DNA from: Allobosea sp. BK604
Lineage (GTDB): Bacteria; Pseudomonadota; Alphaproteobacteria; Rhizobiales; Beijerinckiaceae
Length of the DNA stretch: 64,000 nucleotides
Direction: 5' to 3'
NCBI RefSeq assembly: GCF_004341515.1
Contig: NZ_SLZF01000015.1
Span: 124,001-188,000, forward strand
The notes below the pieces were generated by a model. That model was not told the origin of the DNA and made no database searches. It saw only the letters and a program-made list of their open reading frames with translations. The position numbers and the translations under genes were made by a program. This document shows positions 56,643 to 64,000 of the stretch, piece by piece. Position 1 is the first letter of the stretch. The number at the start of each line of letters is the position of its first letter.

Positions 56643-57198
56643 CGAGAGCCTCGGTGATCTCCTCGAGCAGCGCGGCCTCGATCTCGGATCGTGTCCGATC
56701 GACGAGCTTCGCAGCCAGCTTGCCCGGAATGGCCAGCAGCCGCTCACGAACGACCGCGTATTCTTGCTCGACCTGGCGGGCGACGGTCTCGATATCGACC
56801 AGCCGGCCCTGCTCGCGCTCGAACGCCTGCATCTGGCGGCGGGCCAGCGCGAGCTCCTTCAGCCGTGCGGCGTCCGCATGGGTCAGGCCCTGCGTCATCG
56901 CCTGGCCTTCGGGCGTCGTGTCCAGCACCGACGATCGCGGCGGCTTCTCCGCGCGCGACGATCGTGAGCGGGCAGACTTTGCGCTTTCCGCTTTCAGTGC
57001 TTTCGGCGCCACCGAAGTAGCACCGCCGCGGTTGAACGTCGGGCGGTCGTCGAGCCTCTCGTTTGTCGCGGCGACGACGACGAGACCGTCGTCGGTGAGG
57101 ACAAGCAGGCCGCGCGATTTCCACTTCGTGACGGCCTTGCGAGAGACGCCGCGCAGCCGAGCGAACTCAGCCTGCGTTACCTCCTCGGCAGCCGCCAT
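56530..57198 (-). CDS. Terminase small subunit, Nu1-like
   Basis: The N-terminus VTQAEFARLRGVSRKAVTKWKSRG is a winged-helix DNA-recognition domain, followed by a basic linker and long helices (RQMQAFEREQGRLVDIETVARQVEQEYAVV). This fits small terminase. The 222-residue gene begins the packaging block. Its last 113 bases overlap the large subunit start. Confidence 0.88.
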   Translation of the reverse strand: MAAAEEVTQAEFARLRGVSRKAVTKWKSRGLLVLTDDGLVVVAATNERLDDRPTFNRGGATSVAPKALKAESAKSARSRSSRAEKPPRSSVLDTTPEGQAMTQGLTHADAARLKELALARRQMQAFEREQGRLVDIETVARQVEQEYAVVRERLLAIPGKLAAKLVDRTRSEIEAALLEEITEALDELHDPDREGGVQSFAQAEEGPGRAEAAAAAQPRRMG

Positions 57199-57321
57199 CG
57201 CTTGTTACCCGCCTTGCGTTACCCTGTTTCGGGAAAATCAGCCGTCAGATGGGCCGCAGTCGCGCGTTACCCCCGCCCCATCCCCGCCAGGAAGGACCCG
57301 GGGATTTCAGGGGGCCCCATG
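57199..57321. promoter_or_regulatory. Intergenic region before small terminase with GTTACCC repeats
   Basis: GTTACCC occurs at 57204, 57218 and 57266 in 123 non-coding bases. The copy at 57218 reads GTTACCCT, the exact complement of the AGGGTAAC at both att ends. It may be an operator, promoter element or packaging site. Confidence 0.4.
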
Positions 57322-57567
57322 CTATCCAGGGCCGAGCCGCGGAAGCCGTCCTTCGGGGAGATGATAGGTGTACGGCCTATCCAACGTGCCATCACCGCGA
57401 CGTTCGATATCTCCATTTGCCATCATCCGCTCACAGATCGCCGACATCTGCTGCAAGGTGTGACCGTCAGCCGAACCAAATAACGCCACTGCGAGATCCG
57501 TTTCTGTGAAGCCTTCATGCCCGCCCTCCGCAAGGACCGCGAGTACTCTGTCAGCCAAAGCGACCAT
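57322..57567 (-). CDS. Small putative winged-helix protein
   Basis: The 81-residue product VALADRVLAVLAEGGHEGFTETDLAVALFG...LQQMSAICERMMANGDIERRGDG looks like a winged-helix DNA-binding domain. It directly precedes the terminase block and could regulate late genes or packaging. No family is recognised. Confidence 0.6.
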   Translation of the reverse strand: MVALADRVLAVLAEGGHEGFTETDLAVALFGSADGHTLQQMSAICERMMANGDIERRGDGTLDRPYTYHLPEGRLPRLGPG

Positions 57568-57656
57568 CTCACCCTCTTCTCGCCGTTAGGCGAGGGAGCC
57601 TAGGGTGCCTCCAACTGATCAGGCAAATCTGGCCATCGCGAGGAGAAGGTTCTACC

Positions 57657-58286
57657 TCATCGTCGCGTCGCCATCGCCCGCGCCATCCGCTGCGGGAACG
57701 ATCGCCGCACCTCTTCCAGGACGACCCTACGGAAGTCCTCGACGAAGGGGACATCCTTCCGGATCTGAGCCGCTCGCCTGAGGGTGAACAGCAACTGCAC
57801 GCGGCGTTTGTCAGTTGACGCTGCGCTCTTGCTCGTTCGCTTGGCGGCCCCGTTGGGCTTCCAGCCGACGCGCTGGAAGATTGCGTCGCCCTTGCGGAAG
57901 GTGTTCGGTGCGGTCGCCGGCCGCAGTCGGCGCGGCACGCCTTTCGCAGTCCGTTGCCCCTTGACCGCCGTGCTCGGGATGGCGAGCCGTCCACGCGCTG
58001 CCTTCGTGCCACCCTTGGCATGAAGGTTGAGGCTTGCCCGTCCGAGCCGATCGAACACGGCACCGGCCAGCTTCCCCTTGGTGGCCTTGTCGACGTTCAG
58101 CGCAGCACGAATGAAGTTCGGATTCCGGACCGTGATGGCGTGGGGCCAGGTTTGGTTGATGAGATGGTCTCGCGCCTTGAACAACGCGTCGTTCAGCGCT
58201 CCGGCTAGCGCGAACGGAACCTGATCGATCGCCCCACCGATGTCCCTGGCCTTGCGCTCGAATTCCCTCAGGTCGAGCTGCAGCAC
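57657..58286 (-). CDS. Phage protein, minor tail Z-like
   Basis: The 209-residue product starts with a helical FERKARDIGGAIDQVPFALAGALNDALFKARDHL and is basic with DKATKGKLAGAVFDRLGRAS, a pattern seen in minor-tail or gp10-like head-tail proteins. Its place ahead of terminase is unusual for that role. Moderate confidence only. Confidence 0.6.
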   Translation of the reverse strand: MLQLDLREFERKARDIGGAIDQVPFALAGALNDALFKARDHLINQTWPHAITVRNPNFIRAALNVDKATKGKLAGAVFDRLGRASLNLHAKGGTKAARGRLAIPSTAVKGQRTAKGVPRRLRPATAPNTFRKGDAIFQRVGWKPNGAAKRTSKSAASTDKRRVQLLFTLRRAAQIRKDVPFVEDFRRVVLEEVRRSFPQRMARAMATRR

Positions 58287-58364
58287 CGTTCACTCCTGGA
58301 AATGCGTGAATTGGTCAAGATGGGCGTCTACTCTACTCTCTCGATAGGGAATAGGAGGTCTTGA

Positions 58365-58559
58365 ATGGTCGAAGACGAACGGGAGGCCTGGCTCAGGAGG
58401 CTAAAGGAGGCGCGCCGCGTGGCGATGGTTCACTACTTGGCCGATCGGCACGAAGAAGGGGACAAGATGCAGCGGTTCGCAGAAGAGCTGGAGCAATATG
58501 GCCGCTCCCGCGATTGGCCTATTCCCGAGGAAGAACACACGAGAAAGCCCGACCGTTAA
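58365..58559 (+). CDS. Small plus-strand prophage protein
   Basis: An AGGAGG sequence sits close upstream of the ATG. The 64 residues are helical and charged (MVEDEREAWLRRLKEARRV..., FAEELEQYGRSRDWP). It is divergent from the minor-tail-like gene. Function unknown. Confidence 0.6.
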   Translation: MVEDEREAWLRRLKEARRVAMVHYLADRHEEGDKMQRFAEELEQYGRSRDWPIPEEEHTRKPDR

Positions 58560-58890
58560 GGCCGAGCTCTTGTCTTTGTCATTTTTCTTACGCCTGCCGC
58601 CACAGGGACAATTTCAGCCCACAGGGACATTTCAGGGACAATTGCCGGACAACACGGGGACAATCGGCGGACGAGCGCCTTCAAAAAGGGCTCGTCGCAG
58701 AGGGCCAGATGCCCGAGGCATCCATAGGGGCCGGGGGGTGCTTTCGCGGCGCCCTGAGGCGCCGGCCGCACGTTCTGCGACGATGCCGAACTGATGCCCG
58801 CAAATCGGGGGTTCGACAACCACCCAAATTGGCCTCGAAAATTCGTTTGTGAACACCCGTAGGGGTGTGCACAGAGGCAAAAAATCAGCG
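58560..58890. other. Non-coding control region with GGGACA repeats
   Basis: This 331-base gap separates the early and late parts of the prophage. It holds the GGGACA repeats listed separately near 58605-58664. Open frames cross it but lack good starts. Possible early promoter or replication control site. Confidence 0.45.
58605..58664 (+). repeat. GGGACA(A)T direct repeats
   Basis: GGGACAAT starts at 58605, 58635 and 58657 and GGGACAT at 58624, steps of 19, 11 and 22 bases, near whole helical turns. Copies share CACAGGGACA(A)TTTCAG context on the left. This resembles regulator or iteron arrays. Confidence 0.5.
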
Positions 58891-59265
58891 TCAGCGCCGA
58901 GCCTTTTGGGCTGCTACTCCAAGCTTGCGCCGGGCCTGCGCCTCGCCATCTTCGGTCACGAAGCCGACGCAGTCGCAAATCAGCGCGCCGTGGCTTTTGC
59001 CCGTCGAGCCGGCGAGCTCCCGCAGGACCGCCACCACCTTGTGCGGGAGGTAAACGCTGTAGTGGCGCGATCGAGAGCGAGCCAGTCGGATCGCATGACG
59101 TCGAGCAATTCGGCACACGCGAGAATGCGACAGACCAACCAGCTTGGCGATCTCGCGACTACTCAAGCCCTCACCAGCGAGCTTGGCGATCAGCTGAAGC
59201 CTCGATGATGACCCGCCAGCGGCGTCGTTGGGCGGGCCGGAAACGTTTCGAACGTGCTCGGACAC
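58891..59265 (-). CDS. HTH regulator, paralogue of the next gene
   Basis: The 124-residue product has a helix-turn-helix GLSSREIAKLVGLSHSRVCRIARRHAI, then a basic strand RSRHYSVYLPHKVVAVLREL and a helical end. Its architecture repeats that of 59279-59662. Control of replication or early genes is likely by position. Confidence 0.7.
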   Translation of the reverse strand: MSEHVRNVSGPPNDAAGGSSSRLQLIAKLAGEGLSSREIAKLVGLSHSRVCRIARRHAIRLARSRSRHYSVYLPHKVVAVLRELAGSTGKSHGALICDCVGFVTEDGEAQARRKLGVAAQKARR

Positions 59266-59278
59266 TTCGCCGTCTCGA

Positions 59279-59662
59279 TCAGTGCAAGACGGGCTTCGTC
59301 ATGCCGAGGCGGCTCATGAGGTAGTCCTCGCCTTTGTTCAGGAGGTCCTCGAGCAACTCGTCGACGATGACGGCGGGGCTGACGCCCGCCTCAGCGGCCT
59401 TGGCCTCGACCTTCTTCGCAGTGCGGCGCGAGAGCTCGAAACCGAAATATCGCGACCCGCGGAGGGCGAGGGGAATCGCGTAGACCTTGGCGATCCGCCG
59501 GACGGTGCCGGGGCTGATCCCGATCTGCTCGGCGATCTCGCGCGTGCTCATACCCTCGGCGGCGAGGGCGGCGATCTGGCGACGGTGCCGGGTAGGAATC
59601 GGCCGGCCGGCAGTCGCCGCCGGCCGCGCGCGGGTACCGCGAGTCGTGGCTCGCTTCTTCAT
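59279..59662 (-). CDS. HTH regulator, tandem paralogue
   Basis: The 127-residue product has a basic arm, the HTH GMSTREIAEQIGISPGTVRRIAKVYAIPL and a strand-helix end (SRYFGFELSRRTAKKVEAKAAEAGVS). Aligning by eye, the order HTH, basic strand, helices matches 58891-59265. Its start overlaps the preceding gene stop as ATGA. Confidence 0.7.
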   Translation of the reverse strand: MKKRATTRGTRARPAATAGRPIPTRHRRQIAALAAEGMSTREIAEQIGISPGTVRRIAKVYAIPLALRGSRYFGFELSRRTAKKVEAKAAEAGVSPAVIVDELLEDLLNKGEDYLMSRLGMTKPVLH

Positions 59663-60618
59663 GAGGTTTCTCCTGCGGTGCTGGTGATCGGTTGATCGTC
59701 GGGGGCGCGGTCGCGCTGCTGGCGGGCTTCAGCCCGCGCCTCATCGGATAGATCTGAGCTTTGGGGAGCGCCTGGGCTGCCGCTCGACGATGCCGGGGCG
59801 GCAGAGCCGCCGGCGCCCTTCACTGTGCCGGGCGGGCAAGTCGCATTGTCATAGGACAGAGGGCGGCCCGAAAGGAGCTCTTGCGACGCTGACGCAAGTC
59901 TGTCCGTTGACGTATTAATTATATAGGTGGGTGGACACACTTGCGGCGCGGACACACTTGCGACATCTCCGCTTGTTGTTGCGGACACACCTGCGACAGA
60001 CTTGTTGCGGCGCTCATAAGTTCGCCGAGATATTCCGAGTGCGAGCCATGGCTTCGTGGCGCTGAGAGATTTGGCCAGGTACTCCGCGCGAGGTGTCATC
60101 GTCCCAGCTCGCGCGCGGCGCTTTCGCTCCCGGTCGCGGACCTTGCGCTCCTCCCGCCGGCGAGATTCGCGTTCATGCCTATCTTCGTCGGTCGCATCGA
60201 TCGTGCGGATCCCCAGCAGGTCACGCTCTTCCGCCGTCACGTCCAGCAAGCGACCCGCGGCGTCGCTACCCATGGCGACGGCCGTGCTCACCTTGGTCAA
60301 CGCCCGTTCGAACAAGGGATCATCGCCGCCTAGTTGGCCGAAGCCGGCTTCATAGGCCGCCCTCGCCAGGGACACGCGGTCGAGCCCGTGCCAGGTCACG
60401 AAGTTGTTCCGGATGCGGTATTTCCCGGCCGGCGCCGAGGCGAGCGTTTGAGCGAGCACGAAGATAAATTTGCCGTGGTCGACTGGCCTGCCGCTAGAAA
60501 CACGGTGTCGGGCGAGGTTGATGACCTCATTCCGCCGGCGGGTGGCCGCCACCCAAACGCGTCGCCTGTGTTGAGCGGGGCTCAAGACCGTGCCACCCGC
60601 CTGGCGCGGCCGAGCCAT
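59659..60618 (-). CDS. Large early protein, possible replication initiator-like
   Basis: The 319-residue product has a charged centre (ESRRREERKVRDRERKRRARAGTMTPRAEYLAKSL) and GISRRTYERRNKSV, features I associate with proteins of Rhizobiales genomic islands and phages, from memory. The C-terminus is low-complexity Ser/Pro/Ala. A replication or DNA-binding role is a guess. Confidence 0.55.
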   Translation of the reverse strand: MARPRQAGGTVLSPAQHRRRVWVAATRRRNEVINLARHRVSSGRPVDHGKFIFVLAQTLASAPAGKYRIRNNFVTWHGLDRVSLARAAYEAGFGQLGGDDPLFERALTKVSTAVAMGSDAAGRLLDVTAEERDLLGIRTIDATDEDRHERESRRREERKVRDRERKRRARAGTMTPRAEYLAKSLSATKPWLALGISRRTYERRNKSVAGVSATTSGDVASVSAPQVCPPTYIINTSTDRLASASQELLSGRPLSYDNATCPPGTVKGAGGSAAPASSSGSPGAPQSSDLSDEARAEARQQRDRAPDDQPITSTAGETS

Positions 60619-60676
60619 TGCGTCACGGCATCAAGGCCGGCGGATGCTGCTGCGGTCTGGGCGGCGGGCGGCGTCA

Positions 60677-60913
60677 TCAGAGCTGACCGAGCTCCTGGGC
60701 CTTGGCGACGGCTTGCGTGAGCGCCTCGACGAGGCCGGGCAGCTTGTCGACCTTGAAGGCTAAGCCAGCCTTGGGCGACGGGCGCCAGGTGCCATCATCA
60801 GCTTCGAAGAACACGCGCACGCTGCAGATGTCGTGGCCGCTGAAATGCGCGAGCGAGACGCGGATCTGCTCAGTCCTGTTCTTCTCGATAGTTGCGATCA
60901 AATGCTCTGACAT
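60677..60913 (-). CDS. PC4/p15-like DNA-binding protein
   Basis: The 78-residue product TEQIRVSLAHFSGHDICSVRVFFEADDGTWRPSPKAGLAF matches the PC4 (transcriptional coactivator p15) fold, which in phages binds single-stranded DNA, as T5-type PC4 proteins do. It could aid replication or recombination. It lies in the early region. Confidence 0.8.
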   Translation of the reverse strand: MSEHLIATIEKNRTEQIRVSLAHFSGHDICSVRVFFEADDGTWRPSPKAGLAFKVDKLPGLVEALTQAVAKAQELGQL

Positions 60914-61052
60914 GCGCGATCTCCACGTGAAGCAGGCAACAGGAATCCGCCCGGCCCGGCGGTGAACCGGTCGTCAGAAAAATCCGGCATGTTCTTCTGG
61001 CTCAGGCAGGCGAGGGGGGCGGCGGCGAGTGGCGAGCGCCGGCATGAATGAG

Positions 61053-61259
61053 CTACGCGGCCTTCGGGTCGAGCGCCTCGCCGATGATCTTCTTCTCCCA
61101 GGCGAGCAGGTCGTCCTCGGCGAAGAACAGGCGGCCCTCACGGCTCACAGCCTTGGGAAAGCCTTCTCGCTTCATGTAGCGGTAAAGCGTGCGAAGCACG
61201 ATGCCGTGGCGCTGGCACACTTGGCGGGAGCTGAGGTAGTTCCGACCGGCAAATTGCAT
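61053..61259 (-). CDS. AlpA/excisionase-like MerR-type HTH
   Basis: From the ATG at 61259 the 68-residue product has SSRQVCQRHGIVLRTLYRYMKREGFPKAVSREGRLFFAEDDLLAWE, the AlpA/Xis winged-helix pattern. It lies upstream of the integrase on the same strand at some distance and is the best excisionase candidate. Confidence 0.75.
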   Translation of the reverse strand: MQFAGRNYLSSRQVCQRHGIVLRTLYRYMKREGFPKAVSREGRLFFAEDDLLAWEKKIIGEALDPKAA

Positions 61260-61391
61260 AGTGACCTCCAAGTCATCGAACGATGACTTGAAATGTCACA
61301 TTGATCACCGGCTGAGAGTTATGGGTTTATCGCCCTCGATTCAGAGATCGCTTTTCCCTAAGCAAAAAGTCGCTTTCGCTCGGGACGGTTA

Positions 61392-62060
61392 TTACCAAAC
61401 GCTGCGGCGGTGCTGCCTGACGAATTCGAATGCCTTGCCCTGCGAGGGTTCAAGGATGTCGCGGGCTGGCGCAGAGGCCGCGTCTATGAACCTCGCTATG
61501 GTCCCGCCTGGCGAGTTTGTTGGCGGGCGATGGAGCGCATCGGTCCAAAGCTTCATGAGGTAAGTCCAAAACTCGACGCGATACTCGGGTACAGGCGGGC
61601 GCGCGGCTGGCCGTCGAAACCATGCGGCGATCTCATCGCCCTGTGCTTCCGAGACCTCGGCGATCTCCTGCAACTGCGCCCGGAACCGGGCGGAACGGAT
61701 TGCTGGCCGCGGCAAACCCTGATCAGCAGGATCGATATCGGGAAGCAGGTCCAGGAGCTGACGTGCTGCCACGGCGATCTTTTTGTCCTTCTCTCCTATT
61801 GCCCGCACAACCGACGAGGCGGACACGGCCGCCCGTGCCTGCGCTAGACGGCTTTCAATATGCGTCTTCACCACATCCAAAGTTGCTGGCCGGATGCTGT
61901 CGCGAAACTCCTCGATGAGGTCGGGATCAAACAAGCCGACGAGCTCAAACCCATCATCTCCCAGGTCGACATATTCGACACCATCGAGATTGCCGAGGAT
62001 TGCGGCGACTTGAGCCCACTCATCGGCGGTGAACTGAAAACGACAATCGGAGCGGCTCAC
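61392..62060 (-). CDS. Prophage protein coupled to the integrase
   Basis: The GTG start overlaps the integrase stop as GTGA, so they are co-translated. The 222-residue product begins VSRSDCRFQFTADEWAQVAAIL and is helical with an acidic middle (EFRDSIRPATLDVVKTHIESRLAQARAAV). No family is recognised. Control of integration is a guess from the coupling. Confidence 0.6.
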   Translation of the reverse strand: MSRSDCRFQFTADEWAQVAAILGNLDGVEYVDLGDDGFELVGLFDPDLIEEFRDSIRPATLDVVKTHIESRLAQARAAVSASSVVRAIGEKDKKIAVAARQLLDLLPDIDPADQGLPRPAIRSARFRAQLQEIAEVSEAQGDEIAAWFRRPAARPPVPEYRVEFWTYLMKLWTDALHRPPTNSPGGTIARFIDAASAPARDILEPSQGKAFEFVRQHRRSVW

Positions 62061-63400
62061 GCGTTCGCCCTCATCGGCACGACGACATCCGTCTCCGGCT
62101 TGCCGGCGACGATCCACGCCACATGCGCAGCCCATGCTTCAAGCGCGCGGCGCTTCGGCTCCCGGAGCTTCGCATGGTTGTAGCGGCGTTCGTCACCCTT
62201 CCGCATGTGGTTTAGGATCGCCTCGACGACATGCGGCGCAATTTCGAGCTCGTCGTTCATCAGTGTGTCGGCAGTTCGTCGCAGGTCGTGCAGCGTCCAG
62301 CCCACGATCTCGGCACCGGCAGGATCGTCGCCGCGTTCCTTCCGCAGGATCTTGAGCATCTCCTCGTCGAGCTTGGCTTTGGTCTTCGACCAGCCGCTGA
62401 TCGCGGTCTCGCCGGTCGTGGTGAAGACCAGCTGGGCCTTGCTGTCGGGCTTAGGCAGCGCTGCGAGAAGCTCCCGCGCCGTCGGCGCCAACGGCACCTC
62501 ATGCTCTTTACGGTTCTTCGCCCTCTCGCCGGGCAACGTCCACATCTGTCCGTCACGAGATAACTCTGTCCGGCGCAGGCCGCCCACTTCGTCACGGCGC
62601 TGGGCCGTCAAAAGCATGAGCTTAATCGACGTTCCGAAGAACTGGCCGATCTGATCACAAGCAAGCCAGAGCAGACGGATTTCATCATGAGAAAGCACCC
62701 GCTCGCGCGCGATCTCTTTCTGGGGCTTGGAGACACTGGCGGATGGGTCGATCGCCAGGCGGGTCGTGTTGTCCTTCAGCCAGCCGAAGCAGCCCTTCAA
62801 CGCTGCAAGGGTACGATTCGCGGCGAAGGGCGCACCCCGGCGCCGAATGCCTTGGATGAAGTCGCGGACGTCGTCCGTCGTGATTGTCGAGATGAGGCGG
62901 CCTGCCCACTCCGCGGCCGCTCCTTTCGGGATGGTGACGAAGCTGAGGGGATTGTCTCTGTCTTCGGGCTTATCCGAGTCGGCGCGTAACCCAAGCATGC
63001 GAGCCGTCTCCCGCCATTGGCGCTGGTGGCTTTTCGCATATTCGTCGAGGTAGCGCCGCGCCTCGCCGGCAAATGTACCGGCGTCCGCCACATGCGCCTC
63101 CTTGATGGCGCGCTTGCGCCGCTTCTCGCCTAGCCCTGGATCTTCGCCGCGCTTGCGCAGGCGATCGAACTCCTGCGCCTTCTCCCGGGCCTCGGTGAGC
63201 GAGAATGCCGGGTAAGGGCCGATGGTAAGCTTCGCCGTCTTCCCATGCAGCCGATACCGGTAAGCCCAGCTCTTTTTTCCGCTCGGCGCCGGCTGAATCA
63301 CGAGGTGAAGGCCGGCCGCGCCAGCGTCGGCTATCTCGAGGCGCTTCGCAGGGTCGGGTTTGGCCACCTTGACGGCCGCATCGGTGAGCCTCTTTGCCAT
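62057..63400 (-). CDS. Tyrosine integrase with DUF4102 arm-binding domain
   Basis: The 447-residue protein has the N-terminal DUF4102 arm-binding region (GLHLVIQPAPSGKKSWAYRYRLHG), a core-binding SAM-like domain and the catalytic set R268 (TAQRRDEVGGL), H371-R374 (LHDLRRTADTL), H398 and Y407 in ERRYNHAK. It recombines attP with the tRNA-Thr site. Candidate arm sites lie just upstream of its start. Confidence 0.95.
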   Translation of the reverse strand: MAKRLTDAAVKVAKPDPAKRLEIADAGAAGLHLVIQPAPSGKKSWAYRYRLHGKTAKLTIGPYPAFSLTEAREKAQEFDRLRKRGEDPGLGEKRRKRAIKEAHVADAGTFAGEARRYLDEYAKSHQRQWRETARMLGLRADSDKPEDRDNPLSFVTIPKGAAAEWAGRLISTITTDDVRDFIQGIRRRGAPFAANRTLAALKGCFGWLKDNTTRLAIDPSASVSKPQKEIARERVLSHDEIRLLWLACDQIGQFFGTSIKLMLLTAQRRDEVGGLRRTELSRDGQMWTLPGERAKNRKEHEVPLAPTARELLAALPKPDSKAQLVFTTTGETAISGWSKTKAKLDEEMLKILRKERGDDPAGAEIVGWTLHDLRRTADTLMNDELEIAPHVVEAILNHMRKGDERRYNHAKLREPKRRALEAWAAHVAWIVAGKPETDVVVPMRANA

Positions 63401-63408
63401 AGCAATCC

Positions 63409-63428
63409 AGGGTGCACTTGAGGGTAAC
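63409..63428. other. Candidate right arm-type integrase sites
   Basis: AGGGTGCA at 63409 and AGGGTAAC at 63421 are 12 bases apart, matching the pair at 22089-22108 near the other end. They lie between the integrase start and attR, as arm sites often do. Confidence 0.5.
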
Positions 63429-63564
63429 GGATCGTATCGTCAGCGGGCGTCATATGACTGACTGCGACACCCGCTGACTTAAACCATAACCGGCCGAAAA
63501 TCCTAGAGAAATTGCGACACGGCTTGTCATCCTCCGACATGCCGTGCCATATGCGGCCACCTGT

Positions 63565-63611
63565 TTCGTAATGAGGGGGTCGGGGGTTCGAATCCCTCTT
63601 GCGGCACCATC
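63565..63611. repeat. attR core (47-bp direct repeat)
   Basis: Exact copy of 21970-22016, the 3' half of tRNA-Thr with CCA. It is the displaced host end left by integration. Upstream bases differ (GT rather than CA), so no second functional tRNA exists here. Confidence 0.95.
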
Positions 63612-63863
63612 CAGCCCATTGGCTGACGTCCACGGGTGTTCAGAAGCCAGCGATTTTGGCCTGATCTTCCCGTATTCTGTCCACTGGCGCTTGCTCCCGT
63701 TCGTTGACAGCCTTGCGATTTGTTGGACTCCGCGAAGGGGCCAATCCGAGGCAAACATGTGCCGCTCACCGACGCAGCCTATCGCGGAAAGGTGCAATTG
63801 CTCGGCAGGACCGCGCCACGATCTGAATACCGTGGGCTCCATCGAGTGCTTGCGGTCGCTGCC

Positions 63864-64000
63864 TCATGATCTGCCGAAGCAGTCCTTGGGCTTACGTCCG
63901 AAACGGCGCGACCTGAAGAAGATATAGGCGAACCAGAGGGCCCTAACAACGTGATCCTGATGGTCGTCACCGAGGTCCAGCCGTTCGAGATATAGCCGTG
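63864..64000 (-). CDS. Possible 3' end of a host gene beyond the window
   Basis: A minus-strand frame open to the window edge ends at a TGA at 63864-63866 with basic C-terminal residues (FFRSRRFGRKPKDCFGRS). About 45 codons are visible and no family can be named. Other frames overlap, so confidence is low. Confidence 0.3.
   Translation of the reverse strand, partial: RLYLERLDLGDDHQDHVVRALWFAYIFFRSRRFGRKPKDCFGRS

Larger units (their letters stand above)
21970..63611. mobile_element. Integrated prophage, about 41.6 kb, Mu-like contractile tail with lambda-like head
   Basis: The element is bounded by the 47-bp tRNA-Thr repeat and carries a tyrosine integrase just inside the right end. It encodes small and large terminase, portal, protease-capsid fusion, sheath, tube, tape measure, full baseplate series, fiber, holin and amidase. 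No structural gene is obviously broken, so it may be inducible. Early and regulatory genes are at the right end and accessory genes fill the left 10 kb. Confidence 0.97.

Noticed and set aside
56642-56747. Longer start for the large terminase subunit
   Set aside because: The extra 35 residues are Arg/Ser-rich and lie within the small-subunit gene without family likeness.
21970-63611. Transposing Mu-type phage
   Set aside because: Only the tail is Mu-like; there is no MuA/MuB transposase, and tRNA borders plus a tyrosine integrase show site-specific integration.

Overview
The window is high-GC alphaproteobacterial DNA. The left part carries a gene order typical of Rhizobiales (Hyphomicrobiales): ptsP-prfA-prmC-DUF4167, clpB, metX/metW and the chorismate mutase-hisC-tyrC cluster. 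A Bosea-like or related soil or plant-associated genus would fit, but the genus is inferred from gene content and style only.

Positions 1-21,870 are host chromosome: divergent trehalose genes (otsB, cut by the window edge, and otsA); a ptsP-prfA-small secreted protein-prmC run; a DUF4167 protein ending in a clean terminator; AraC/GyrI, MOSC and DUF2293 genes on the minus strand; a two-gene operon pairing a membrane Cache-like sensor with a pentameric ligand-gated ion channel (pLGIC); clpB; a secreted unknown; metX/metW; and the aromatic/histidine group. The host part ends at tRNA-Thr(CGT).

Positions 21,970-63,611 are one integrated prophage of about 41.6 kb, bounded by a 47-bp direct repeat made of the 3' half of tRNA-Thr. 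A tyrosine integrase sits just inside attR. The left 10 kb is an accessory region: an XRE regulator beside a helically phased operator array, a DUF4365 nuclease-like gene translationally coupled to an unknown partner, an SRAP protein with a coupled small membrane protein, a LigD-type ATP-dependent ligase, many very small coupled genes and a KilA-N protein. From about 57.2 kb down to 33 kb the minus strand carries the virion and lysis genes. The head is lambda-like (Nu1/GpA terminase, portal, ClpP-protease/capsid fusion, gpW-like protein). The contractile tail is Mu-like (sheath, tube, frameshifted chaperone, hub, gp45-gp48). Fiber, DUF4376 protein, amidase, lipoprotein and Pam3-gp28-type holin follow. 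Four minus-strand terminator hairpins follow at 31.3-32.8 kb: the upper two end the late operon, and the lower two lie beyond a further minus-strand gene. Plus-strand cargo genes interrupt the late module. The right end (58.9-63.4 kb) holds tandem HTH regulators, a large early protein, a PC4-like protein, an AlpA-type excisionase candidate and the integrase.

The least ordinary items are the DUF4365 two-gene unit, the sensor-pLGIC operon, the 10-bp-phased CAACG/CGTTG array, a DNA-circularisation protein split into two distant genes, a tape measure with two lytic-type domains, and a -1 frameshift site in the tail chaperone gene. The last few hundred bases are host DNA again, with the possible 3' end of one unidentified gene.
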